This document shows, in pieces, positions 56,347 through 64,000 of a stretch of 64,000 nt of DNA. Each line of letters begins with the position of its first letter. Position 1 is the first letter of the stretch. The stretch covers positions 310,001 through 374,000 of the forward strand of contig NZ_CADESW010000004.1 of NCBI RefSeq assembly GCF_902830275.1, read 5' to 3'. The notes below the pieces were generated by a model, which searched no databases, was not told the origin of the DNA, and saw nothing but the letters and a program-made list of their open reading frames with translations. Both the position numbers and the translations under genes were made by a program. This stretch comes from Burkholderia stagnalis (GTDB lineage Bacteria > Pseudomonadota > Gammaproteobacteria > Burkholderiales > Burkholderiaceae).

Positions 56347-58578
56347 TCACGCCTTCCGCCCGGCCCGAACCACGCCCTGCACTTCGCCCAGCAACGCGCA
56401 CGCGCGCTGCACCTGCGCCGAATTCGACACCTCGACCGTGAACTGCATGAATGCCGCATTGCGACGACTCTGCGTCTTCACGCCGACGACGTTCATCTTC
56501 TCGCGCGCGAACACTTCCGAAATGTCGCGCAGCAGCCCCTGCCGGTCGGTCGCCTCGATCATCAGGTCGACCGGATACACCGATGCGCCGCGGCCGCCCA
56601 GCACGTCGGCCGACCAGGTGGTCTGCAATACGCGCTCGGGCGCGCGTTCCGCCATCCGGCGAAACGTCGGGCAATCGCTGCGATGGATCGACATGCCCTT
56701 GCCGCGCGTGACGAACCCGCTTATCCCATCGGGCGGCGCAGGCCGGCAGCAGCGCGCGAGCTGCGTCAACAACGCATCGACGCCGACCACCAGCACACCG
56801 GTCGACGCGCCGTGCGCGACGCTCGCGCCGCTGCTGCGCTTCTCGAAATCGGCCGGCGCCTCGGGCGCCGGCTCCGGCGGCGGCGCGTCGGACAGCGCCT
56901 GCTCGACGTTGCGCAGGCTGAACTCTTCCTTGCCGACGACCGAGAACAGATCCTCCGGCGACTTGAAGCCGAGCTTCGCGGCGAGATTATCGAGATTGAC
57001 CGACGTCTTGCCTTCGCGCTGCAGCGTCTTTTCGACGAGCGCACGGCCGTGCGCGATGTTCTCTTCCTGCTCGATCGCGTTGAACCAAGCCCGCACCTTC
57101 TGCCGCGCGCGCGAACTCTTCAGGTAGTTGAGCTGCGGATTCAGCCAGTCGCGCGACGGCCCGCCCTCCTTCACCGCGACGATTTCGACCGTCTGGCCGT
57201 TCGCGAGCGCCGTATTGAGCGGCACCATCGCGCCGTCGACGCGCGCACCGCGGCAACGGTGGCCGAGCTCGCTGTGCAGGTGATACGCGAAATCCAGCGG
57301 CGTCGCGCCCTGCGGCAGCGCGATCACGCGCGCCTGCGGCGTCAGCACGTAGATGTGGTCGTCGTCGAGCGTGGTTTCGCGCAGCTGCGCCCATGCCTTG
57401 CCGCCCGACGTGCCGCTGTCCTCGACGTCGTCCTTCCACGCGAGCAGCTGGCGCAGCCAGGCGATCTTCTCGTCGTACTTGTCGCTCGCAGAGAACTGGC
57501 CGCCATAGCCGCGCGCGCCGGCCTCCTTGTAGCGCCAGTGCGCCGCGACGCCGTATTCCGCGAAGCCGTGCATCTCCTGCGTGCGGATCTGCACTTCGAA
57601 CGCGCGCCCGTCGTCGCCGATCACGACCGTGTGCAGCGACTTGTAGCCGTTCGGCTTCGGACGCGAGATGTAGTCGTCGAACTCCTTCGGCACCGGCTGC
57701 CACAGGTGATGCACGATGCCGAGCACCGTATAGCAATCCTTGATGTCCGGCACGATCACGCGGAACGCGCGCACGTCGTAGAGCTCGGAGAAATCGAGTT
57801 CCTTGCCGCGCATCTTGCGCCAGATGCTGTAGATGTGCTTCGGCCGGCCGCTCACTTCCGCCTGGATGTGCGCGGCGGCCAGCTCGCGCTGCAGGCGCTC
57901 GATCGCCTCCGCGACGTACGCCTCGCGCTCGATGCGCTTCTCGTCGAGCAGCTTCGCGATCCGCTTGTACGTGACCGGATCCTCGAAGCGGAACGCCAGA
58001 TCCTCGAGCTCCCACTTCAGTTGCCAGATGCCGAGACGGTTCGCCAGCGGCGCATAGATTTCGAGCGTTTCGCGCGCGACGTCCGGCGGCGGATCGACCT
58101 TCGCCGCCGCGTAATAGCGCAGCGACTGCAGCCGCGACGCGAGCCGGATCAGCACCACGCGGATATCCTGCGCAAACGCGAGCAGCATCTTGCGCAGCGC
58201 CTCGATCTGCGCGCGGCGCTCGGCCGCCGCATCGCGCCCGGTCTCGGGCACCGCGTTCTGCGCGGCGCGCAGGCTCACCGTGCCGAGCCGCAGCAGCTTG
58301 CGCACGTCGGACACGAGGCGCGCGACCTCGTCGCCGAAGCGCCCGGCCAGTTCGCGCTCGGGATCGTTCAGGTGCGGCGTCAGCGCGAACAGCGCCGCCG
58401 CCTGCACGGCAGGCGGATCGACGTTCAGCTTGCGCATGATCGCCGCCGTGCCGGCCGCGTGATCGGCGAGCAGCTCGCCGGACGACAGACGCGCGTCGCC
58501 CGCGTGCTCGCGCACGAACGCGAGCACGTCGTCGAACGACGGCGCCGCGGCGGGAGAAACGGAAACGGGCTCGGTCAT
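56347..58578 (-). CDS. relA: RelA, (p)ppGpp synthetase with degenerate hydrolase domain
   Basis: Ribosome-associated stringent-response enzyme, 743 aa. The N-terminal HD hydrolase domain is degenerate: where bifunctional SpoT/Rel proteins have a His-Asp pair, this one reads ALFALTPHLND, so hydrolysis is not expected. The synthetase domain (GRPKHIYSIWRKMRGKELDF, YDVRAFRVIVPDIKDCYTVLG, PKPNGYKSLHTVV) is complete. It is followed by TGS (HIYVLTPQARVIALPQGATP), a helical and zinc-finger region with CCRPAPPDGI, and a C-terminal ACT domain. It is the only Rel/SpoT gene in the window. Confidence 0.96.
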   Translation of the reverse strand: MTEPVSVSPAAAPSFDDVLAFVREHAGDARLSSGELLADHAAGTAAIMRKLNVDPPAVQAAALFALTPHLNDPERELAGRFGDEVARLVSDVRKLLRLGTVSLRAAQNAVPETGRDAAAERRAQIEALRKMLLAFAQDIRVVLIRLASRLQSLRYYAAAKVDPPPDVARETLEIYAPLANRLGIWQLKWELEDLAFRFEDPVTYKRIAKLLDEKRIEREAYVAEAIERLQRELAAAHIQAEVSGRPKHIYSIWRKMRGKELDFSELYDVRAFRVIVPDIKDCYTVLGIVHHLWQPVPKEFDDYISRPKPNGYKSLHTVVIGDDGRAFEVQIRTQEMHGFAEYGVAAHWRYKEAGARGYGGQFSASDKYDEKIAWLRQLLAWKDDVEDSGTSGGKAWAQLRETTLDDDHIYVLTPQARVIALPQGATPLDFAYHLHSELGHRCRGARVDGAMVPLNTALANGQTVEIVAVKEGGPSRDWLNPQLNYLKSSRARQKVRAWFNAIEQEENIAHGRALVEKTLQREGKTSVNLDNLAAKLGFKSPEDLFSVVGKEEFSLRNVEQALSDAPPPEPAPEAPADFEKRSSGASVAHGASTGVLVVGVDALLTQLARCCRPAPPDGISGFVTRGKGMSIHRSDCPTFRRMAERAPERVLQTTWSADVLGGRGASVYPVDLMIEATDRQGLLRDISEVFAREKMNVVGVKTQSRRNAAFMQFTVEVSNSAQVQRACALLGEVQGVVRAGRKA

Positions 58579-58617
58579 CGCTCGGCCTGACGGAATGCGG
58601 TCATCGTTCGGCGCCGC

Positions 58618-58971
58618 TCAGCTCCGCTGTGCGGCGACGACGACGATCTCGACGAGCAGCGCCGGATCCGCGAGCTTCGCCTCGACGGTGGCGCGCGGCG
58701 GCGTGTTGCCCTGCGCGACCCATGCATCCCACTCCGCGTTCATGCCCTCGAAGTTCGCCAGGTCCGAAATGTAGATCTGTACCGACAGCAGATGCGCCTT
58801 GTCGCTGTTCGCTTCGGCGAGCAGCCGGTCGATATGGCCCAGCACTTCGCGCGTCTGGCCCTTGATGTCCTGTGTGGTGTCTTCCGCGATCTGGCCGGCC
58901 AGATACACGGTACCGTTGTGGATCGCGGTTTCGGAGAGACGCGCCCCGACGTGGTGACGAATGACTGCCAT
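58618..58971 (-). CDS. RidA/YjgF-family protein
   Basis: Protein of 117 aa. RidA-family features: TAIHNGTVYLAGQIAED, QTREVLGHIDRLLAEANSDK and the catalytic-Arg block PPRATVEAKLADPALLVEIV. RidA deaminates reactive enamines/imines from PLP enzymes; subgroups vary in activity and this one could act on another substrate. It is 39 nt upstream of relA on the same strand. Confidence 0.92.
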   Translation of the reverse strand: MAVIRHHVGARLSETAIHNGTVYLAGQIAEDTTQDIKGQTREVLGHIDRLLAEANSDKAHLLSVQIYISDLANFEGMNAEWDAWVAQGNTPPRATVEAKLADPALLVEIVVVAAQRS

Positions 58972-59051
58972 GGAATGTTCCGGTCGTGAATGAGTGAAGA
59001 ACCGGGCGGCAACGCGGCCCGCGTGCCGCCGAACCGCATATTATGACGCGT

Positions 59052-59948
59052 TTATGCGCCGGTTTCGACGAAAAACCGGCGCGCGAGCGCAATCTGGTCC
59101 GCACCGATGAACGCCGGCGCGTGGCCGACACCTGGAATCTCGGCCTGCGTCACGTGCCGGCCGCGCCGCATCATCTCGGCCACCGTCTCGCGCGACAGCA
59201 GGTCGGACACCTCGCCGCGCACGACGAGCAGCGCCGCATCCGTCGTCTCGATCGCATGCCACAGCGCGGCCTCGCCGAGCGCGGCGAGCTCGGGCGTCGT
59301 CGCCTTGAACGGCTCGGCGATGCGCGGATCGTAGCGCATCGTCCAGCCGCCCTCGGGCAGCTCGCGCAGCAGCGGCCCGTTGATCTCGCGCCACTCGTCG
59401 CCGGTCAATGCGCCGAACGGCAGCGACAGCGACGTCAGATAGTCGATGCCCTCCTGCTCGGTCGCGAAGCGCGGCTGCACGCCGAGGTACTCGCCGATGC
59501 GCGTCAGCGAATCGGGCTCGATGCGCGGGCCGACGTCGTTGACGATCATCCGGCGCAGCGGCGAACCGGCCAGCCCCGCGAGCGCCAGGCCGATCAGGCC
59601 GCCCATCGACGTGCCGAACCAGTCGACCGACTCGACGTCGAGCCGCGCGATCAGCGTGACCATGTCGGCCACGTATTGCGGAATCGCATAGAGCCGCGGA
59701 TCCGCGAGCCAGTCGGACTGGCCGCGTCCGACGATGTCGGGGCAAACGACGCGATACGTATCGGACAGCGCGGCGGCCAGCCGGTCGAAATCGCGCCCCG
59801 AGCGGGTCAGGCCATGCACGCAGACCAGCACGCGCGGATTGGCGGGATCGCCCCATTCGGTATAGGCGACGTGGTGAAGGCCGCCGGCATGCGCGCACTG
59901 CACGCGCCGCTGGCGAAAAGCCGGGGAGTTCACGGAGGGAGTCGGCAT
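59052..59948 (-). CDS. Alpha/beta hydrolase
   Basis: Protein of 298 aa from MPTPSVNSPAF. The fold is clear: oxyanion VCVHGLTRSGRDFD, nucleophile elbow DWFGTSMGGLIGLAL, an Asp-containing LLVVRGEVSDLLS and the catalytic His in IPGVGHAPAF. The substrate is unknown. The start at 59948 has an AGG 9 nt upstream; ATGs at 59957 and 59990 are alternatives. It is 80 nt upstream of the RidA gene on the same strand, possibly one transcript. Confidence 0.92.
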   Translation of the reverse strand: MPTPSVNSPAFRQRRVQCAHAGGLHHVAYTEWGDPANPRVLVCVHGLTRSGRDFDRLAAALSDTYRVVCPDIVGRGQSDWLADPRLYAIPQYVADMVTLIARLDVESVDWFGTSMGGLIGLALAGLAGSPLRRMIVNDVGPRIEPDSLTRIGEYLGVQPRFATEQEGIDYLTSLSLPFGALTGDEWREINGPLLRELPEGGWTMRYDPRIAEPFKATTPELAALGEAALWHAIETTDAALLVVRGEVSDLLSRETVAEMMRRGRHVTQAEIPGVGHAPAFIGADQIALARRFFVETGA

Positions 59949-60147
59949 CGGAGGCATCCTGTCGAACGGTGCGGCGCGGCGCGATGACATGCGTGGGCCC
60001 CGCCCGCGAGGGCGGGGATGCAGCCGATTGTAAGCCCGTTCCGGATCACCGCGCGTCGCGGCGCCCGGCCGCCTGCCGCGCGAGATCTACGCCGATCGCG
60101 CGCGCCGTCCCGTGCCAGCGTGCTTGCCATGGCCGGGCGGGCCCCGG

Positions 60148-61032
60148 CTATTTCTGCACGACCGCGCCGATGCTCGCGCCGACCACGCACAGCGTGCCGG
60201 CGATCTGCAGCGCGCTCATCGGCTGCGCCAGCACGACGAAACCGATCGCCGCCGCGATCGCGGGCTCGGCGCTCATCAGGATGCCGAATGCCGACGCGCT
60301 CATCCGCCGCAGCGCGATCAGCTCGAGCACGTACGGGAACAGCGGGACCAGCACCGCCAGATACGCGGCATCGACCAGCTGCCCGGCCGGCAGATGGCCG
60401 CCGCTTTGCGCGAGCCCGAACGGCGTCGTCACAAGCGCGGCCACGATCAGCGACGTGGCGAGCCCCTGCAATCCGTCGAACAGCGTGCCGACGCGCTTCA
60501 TCAGCAGGATGTACGCGGCCCAGCCGAGCGCCGAGCCGATCGGAAAGATCAGCGCGGCCGGCGACGCGACCCACATGCCGTCCTGTCGCGCCAGCAGCAG
60601 CACGCCCGCGAGCGCAAGCACCGGCCACGCCAGCATCGCCGGCTTGCGCACGCCGAACGTGGCGACCGCCAGCGGCCCGACGAAGTTGATCGCAACCGCG
60701 AGCCCGAGCGGCACGCGACGCACCGCCGCGAAAAAGCACAGCGTCATCGCGGCCATCGCGCTGCCGAGTGCGACCGCGGCAATCCAGCGCTGCCGGGAAT
60801 ACGTCCGGAGCGGCGGCCGCACGACGATCGCGAGCGCGAGCGCGGCGAAGCAAAGCCGCAGCCACGTCGTGCTGACCGTGCCGTACTCGATCGTCGCCGG
60901 CCGCGACAGCGCGGCGCCGAGCTGCACGCTGCACATCGACGCAACGGCGAGCAGCGGCGCGACCGCACCCGCGAACGACGCGGACGCGCGCTCGGCGCCG
61001 CCCGGTCTTGCACTACTCGACTCCTCGCTCAT
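60148..61032 (-). CDS. EamA/DMT-family exporter (RhtA-like)
   Basis: Protein of 294 aa with about ten transmembrane helices in two EamA repeats (WLRLCFAALALAIVVRPPLR...FFAAVRRVPLGLAVAINFVGP; ...RRMSASAFGILMSAEPAIAAAI). The pattern resembles the threonine/homoserine exporter RhtA. It is divergent from a LysR gene across a 92-nt gap containing a LysR-type dyad, so regulation by that neighbour is likely. Confidence 0.9.
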   Translation of the reverse strand: MSEESSSARPGGAERASASFAGAVAPLLAVASMCSVQLGAALSRPATIEYGTVSTTWLRLCFAALALAIVVRPPLRTYSRQRWIAAVALGSAMAAMTLCFFAAVRRVPLGLAVAINFVGPLAVATFGVRKPAMLAWPVLALAGVLLLARQDGMWVASPAALIFPIGSALGWAAYILLMKRVGTLFDGLQGLATSLIVAALVTTPFGLAQSGGHLPAGQLVDAAYLAVLVPLFPYVLELIALRRMSASAFGILMSAEPAIAAAIGFVVLAQPMSALQIAGTLCVVGASIGAVVQK

Positions 61033-61085
61033 TCAGCCGCTCCAGATCCGTGACACAGCGATGCTAACCGCGGTCGCACGCCTGG

Positions 61086-61099
61086 TATAAGCTGCTTAT
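61086..61099. promoter_or_regulatory. LysR-type operator candidate
   Basis: A 13-bp dyad ATAAGC-T-GCTTAT (61087-61099) that also fits the T-N11-A LysR box (T at 61086, A at 61098). It is between the divergent EamA and LysR genes. Confidence 0.6.
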
Positions 61100-61124
61100 T
61101 CTTATGCCTGCATCAGGAAAATTG

Positions 61125-62060
61125 ATGATCCGCGATCTCGACAGCACGCTGCTGCGCACGTTCGTCACGGTGGTCGAAACCGGCAGCGTAAGCGACGCGG
61201 CAACGGCGCTGCATCGCACGCAGGCCGCCGTCAGCATGGCGCTGCGCCGGCTCGAGGAAGAAGTCGGCCAGCGCCTGCTCGAACGCTCGCCGCGCGGCGT
61301 GAAGCTGACGGCGGCGGGCAGCGTGCTGCTGCCCTACGCGCACAAGCTGCTCGACCTCGGGCTCGTCGCGCGCGCCGCGCTCAACGCGGGCGACATCTCG
61401 GGCACGGTTCGGCTCGGCATTCTCGAAGATATCGCCGTGGGCCATCTGCCGCATGCGTTGCGGCAGTTCGCGGCGTCGTTTCCGAACGTCGCGCTCGAGA
61501 TCGTCGTCGATGCGAGCCCCGCGCTATCGCGGCGACTCGCGACCGACGCGCTCGACTTCGCGATCGGCGACCCCGCGCTGATCCGCGCCGAGCCGCTCGC
61601 CACGTGGCGGCATCCGCTTCGCTGGGCCGCCGCGCGCACGCAGCGCACGCTCCCGCACGGCGAGCCGCTGCCGATCGTGGCGTTCGGCGGCACGTGCCCG
61701 TGGCAGGAAAGACTGTTCGCGACGCTGCGTGAAGCGGGCCTCGCATGGCGCGTCGTCTGCACGAGCACGAGCCTGTCCGCGATCCAGTCGGCGGTCGAGG
61801 CAGGCCTCGGCATCGCGGTGCTGCTCGACTGGAACGTGCGCCGCGACACGATGCGCGTGCTCGATCCGCAAGCCGCCGGGCTCCCCGAGCCGCCCGCCGC
61901 GGATTTCGGCCTGTTCAGCCACGCGGACGCGAGCGATCGCACGTCGGCGGCAGCGACCCTGCAGCACTTCCTGTTTCATGCGCTGCAGCTCGGCGCGCCT
62001 GACGACGGCGCGCCGGCCACCATCGAGCGCAGCGTCGAATCGTTGCGGGTCGCCGTCTGA
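61125..62060 (+). CDS. LysR-family transcriptional regulator (divergent to EamA gene)
   Basis: Protein of 311 aa. HTH: LDSTLLRTFVTVVETGSVSD, ALHRTQAAVSMALRRLEEEVG; effector domain with LGILEDIAVGHLPHALRQFA and VEAGLGIAVLLDW. The ATG at 61125 places the HTH at the usual distance; an ATG at 61104 adds seven residues and would touch the operator dyad. It probably controls the divergent EamA exporter. Confidence 0.92.
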   Translation: MIRDLDSTLLRTFVTVVETGSVSDAATALHRTQAAVSMALRRLEEEVGQRLLERSPRGVKLTAAGSVLLPYAHKLLDLGLVARAALNAGDISGTVRLGILEDIAVGHLPHALRQFAASFPNVALEIVVDASPALSRRLATDALDFAIGDPALIRAEPLATWRHPLRWAAARTQRTLPHGEPLPIVAFGGTCPWQERLFATLREAGLAWRVVCTSTSLSAIQSAVEAGLGIAVLLDWNVRRDTMRVLDPQAAGLPEPPAADFGLFSHADASDRTSAAATLQHFLFHALQLGAPDDGAPATIERSVESLRVAV

Positions 62061-62150
62061 CGCAAACGGCACGGCGGCGGGCGCGACAACAGGCATCCCG
62101 CGATTCGTTCGTTGCGTGCGCATCGAATTGCGGCGCGCACGCGACGCGCG

Positions 62151-63056
62151 TCAGTCCCCCCAGCACCACGCGGCCTGCAGCCGCTCCCGCACGAAGTCGA
62201 TGAACGTGCGGACGCGCAGCGCAAGGTGCCGGCCGCCCGGATACACCGCGTGCAGCGGCGCCGCCGGCGCCGCATACCCCGGCAGGATGCGCACGAGCCG
62301 CCCGGCATCGAGGTCGGGGCCGACGTCCCAGATCGACTTCAGCGCGATGCCGGCGCCTTCCAGCGCAAGCATGCGCGCGGCGCCGCCGTCGTTCGTCAGC
62401 AGCGCCGCGCTCACTTCGATCCCGATCGCGCCGTCGGCGCCGTCGAACCGCCACTCGGCCCGTGCCTGCTCGCCCAGCACGATGCAGCGATGCCCGCGCA
62501 GTTCGCCCGGATGCGCGGGCGCGCCATGCCCGGCAACATACGCAGGGGACGCGCACAGCACGCGCCGGTTCGGCGCAAGCTCGCGCGCGATCATCGACGA
62601 ATCGGCCAGGCTGCCGATCCGCACGGCGACATCGATCTCGTGCGCGAGCAGATCGACGATCGTATCGGTGAGCAACAGTTGCACCGTCACCTGCGGATGC
62701 CGCCGCTGGAACTCGGCGACGAGCGGCGCAATCCGCAGGCGGCCGAGCTCGCCCGGCGCGGTCACGCGCAGCACGCCGCTCACGGTGCCGCGGCGGTCCT
62801 GCATCAGCGCTTCGGCCTGATCGATTTCGGCGAGGATGCGCAGCACCTGCGCGTGGAACAGCGCGCCTTCGTCGGTCAGCGTCTGCTGCCGTGTCGTGCG
62901 GTGCAGCAGGCGCACGCCGAGCTGCGATTCGAGTTGCGCGAGCCGCTTGCTGACCACCGACAGCGACAGGTCCAGCTCCCGCGCCGCCGCCGACAGGCTG
63001 CCCGCCGACACGATGCGCGCGAAGGTGTCCAGTGAAGGCAGGTCGTCGATCAGCAT
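62151..63056 (-). CDS. LysR-family transcriptional regulator (divergent to SnoaL-like gene)
   Basis: Protein of 301 aa. HTH: LPSLDTFARIVSAGSLSAAA, LDLSLSVVSKRLAQLESQLG; LysR effector domain GVLRVTAPGELGRLRIAPLV typical of the CrgA-like subgroup. The ATG at 63056 is selected for its strong AAGGAGG site. It faces away from the SnoaL-like gene; the gap contains a GAATGCATTC dyad. Confidence 0.93.
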   Translation of the reverse strand: MLIDDLPSLDTFARIVSAGSLSAAARELDLSLSVVSKRLAQLESQLGVRLLHRTTRQQTLTDEGALFHAQVLRILAEIDQAEALMQDRRGTVSGVLRVTAPGELGRLRIAPLVAEFQRRHPQVTVQLLLTDTIVDLLAHEIDVAVRIGSLADSSMIARELAPNRRVLCASPAYVAGHGAPAHPGELRGHRCIVLGEQARAEWRFDGADGAIGIEVSAALLTNDGGAARMLALEGAGIALKSIWDVGPDLDAGRLVRILPGYAAPAAPLHAVYPGGRHLALRVRTFIDFVRERLQAAWCWGD

Positions 63057-63095
63057 CGCCGGCTCCTCCTTCCGCATTTCTTTCCAAATTTCGAA

Positions 63096-63105
63096 GAATG
63101 CATTC
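63096..63105. promoter_or_regulatory. Dyad in the LysR / SnoaL divergent region
   Basis: Perfect palindrome GAATGCATTC in a 137-nt, locally AT-rich gap. It is a plausible LysR binding site. Confidence 0.4.
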
Positions 63106-63193
63106 GCGCTTGGCCCGTATTTACGTTGAAACCGGAAACTTACCATGCGTGTCATGCGTTGATCCAACGCGTCGTCACGAACTGGAGATTCCG

Positions 63194-63754
63194 ATGCCCG
63201 CCCTTTTTTGCCCGGTCGGCCGCCTGGCCGCCCGCACGCTGACCGCCGCCGCGCTCGTCGCGGCAGCCTTGTCGCCCATGGCCGCGCAAGCGGCCGACCT
63301 CATCGCGCCGCGTGCGCTGACGGTCGCCGCCGGCCTGCCCGCCCCGCAGGCTCGCGCGCAAATCCTGGCCGCGCGCCGCTACGGCACGTTCTGGGACACC
63401 GGCGATGCGGCGCTCGCCCGCGACGCGCTCGCGCCCGACTTCACCGACCGCACGCTGCCCGCCGGCCGCGAACAGGGGCTGCCGGGCCCGCTCGCGGCGT
63501 CCCGGACGATGCGCGCGGCGGTTCCGGACTTGCATTGCGACATCGAGCAGATGATCGTCGCCGGCGATCGCGTCGTCGTTCACCTGCACTTTCGCGGGCA
63601 TTTCACCGGAACGTTCAAAGGCACGGCCGGCCAGGGGCAAGCCGTCGATTTCATCGCGACCGACATCTACCGGATCTCGGACGGCCGTATCGCCGAGAAC
63701 TGGCACATCGAGGACAACCTGACGCTGATGCGCCAGCTTGGCCTCGTCGGCTGA
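63194..63754 (+). CDS. Exported SnoaL-like (ester cyclase / NTF2-fold) protein
   Basis: Protein of 186 aa. Signal peptide (AALVAAALSPMAAQAADL) then a SnoaL-like domain: AARRYGTFWDTGDAALARDALAPDFTDRTLP (in part), QMIVAGDRVVVHLHFRGHFTG, FIATDIYRISDGRIAENWHIEDNL (in part). These motifs are typical of the SnoaL-like polyketide cyclase superfamily, many of which are not cyclases. GGAG site before the ATG. First gene of a unit with the deacetylase-like gene, 13 nt apart. Confidence 0.88.
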   Translation: MPALFCPVGRLAARTLTAAALVAAALSPMAAQAADLIAPRALTVAAGLPAPQARAQILAARRYGTFWDTGDAALARDALAPDFTDRTLPAGREQGLPGPLAASRTMRAAVPDLHCDIEQMIVAGDRVVVHLHFRGHFTGTFKGTAGQGQAVDFIATDIYRISDGRIAENWHIEDNLTLMRQLGLVG

Positions 63755-63767
63755 GGAGCACACCGCG

Positions 63768-64000
63768 ATGACGAAACCCGCTCTCCCCGCCCGCCAGGCG
63801 CGCCGCACGTTCCTCGCGCAGACCGGCGCCGGCATGGGCCTGGCCGCCGGCCTCGCGCTCGGCGCCGCCACGACACCGGCCGGCGCCGCGACCGCCGGCG
63901 CGGCCGCCTCCGCCGCATCCGGCGCGGGCGTGTTCTGGCCCGACGGCATTCGCCTCGTGATTTCGATCTCGATGCAGTTCGAGGCCGGCGGCCAGCCGCC
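63768..64000 (+). CDS. Tat-exported polysaccharide deacetylase-like protein (partial, cut by right edge)
   Basis: The first 77 codons are in the window. A twin-arginine signal (ARRTFLAQTGAGMGLAAGLA) is followed by an Ala/Thr-rich segment and FWPDGIRLVISISMQFEAGG, which resembles the opening of the NodB-fold polysaccharide deacetylase/PuuE-like family. The catalytic residues lie beyond the edge. An AGGAG site is present, and it is probably co-transcribed with the SnoaL-like gene. Confidence 0.7.
   Translation, partial: MTKPALPARQARRTFLAQTGAGMGLAAGLALGAATTPAGAATAGAAASAASGAGVFWPDGIRLVISISMQFEAGGQP

Overview
The window is GC-rich (roughly two-thirds G+C by eye), densely packed and bacterial. Protein content and gene order point to the genus Burkholderia, probably a Burkholderia cepacia complex species, on the main chromosome. 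Markers are odhA-odhB-lpdA-zapE, rimP-nusA-infB-rbfA-truB, and relA / tRNA-Val / thrS-infC-rpmI-rplT-pheS-pheT-ihfA-merR. No rRNA, CRISPR array, intact insertion sequence or prophage was seen.

Layout. 1-7723 (minus strand): most of a Tad (tight adherence, Flp type IVc pilus) operon, in transcription order flp, cpaA, a TadE-like pseudopilin, cpaB, rcpA/cpaC, cpaE/tadZ, tadA/cpaF, tadB and the start of tadC, which runs off the left edge. 7724-8378: an unusually long, comparatively AT-rich divergent control region with a perfect 18-bp palindrome, a cluster of GTTACG half-sites and a consensus sigma-54 promoter. 8379-13702 (plus): the cluster driven from it, made of two paralogous Gly/Ser/Thr-rich repeat lipoproteins, a two-partner-secretion type (TpsB/ShlB) outer-membrane transporter with no TpsA partner in the window, and a DUF2147 protein. 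I consider this the most interesting part. 13802-21349 (minus): a stand-alone IS5-type DNA-binding domain gene, zapE and the 2-oxoglutarate dehydrogenase genes. 21669-28788: typA, then a divergent MarR regulator with an OMP-EmrA-EmrB tripartite efflux operon.

28889-38352 (minus): translation and transcription core genes (truB, rbfA, infB, nusA, rimP), then rluB and scpB. 38678-45169: a mixed accessory stretch with a LysR regulator, a second stand-alone IS5-type domain gene, several small exported or unknown proteins, a YdcF/ElyC-like membrane protein, an ABM-domain monooxygenase and bamC. 45395-47942 (plus): tRNA-Pro(GGG) and an unusual probable lipoprotein made of two tandem copies of a domain of about 270 residues. 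48023-58578 (minus): merR, ihfA, pheT, pheS, rplT, rpmI, infC (ATC start), thrS, tRNA-Val(GAC) and relA, read in reverse order of transcription. 58618-64000: a RidA-family protein, an alpha/beta hydrolase, an EamA exporter with a divergent LysR, and another LysR divergent from a SnoaL-like protein and a Tat-exported, deacetylase-like protein cut by the right edge.

The Tad genes and the sigma-54 cluster share one control region, so they may be co-regulated surface functions (pilus plus secreted or surface lipoproteins). The rest is largely conserved housekeeping with standard intrinsic terminators.
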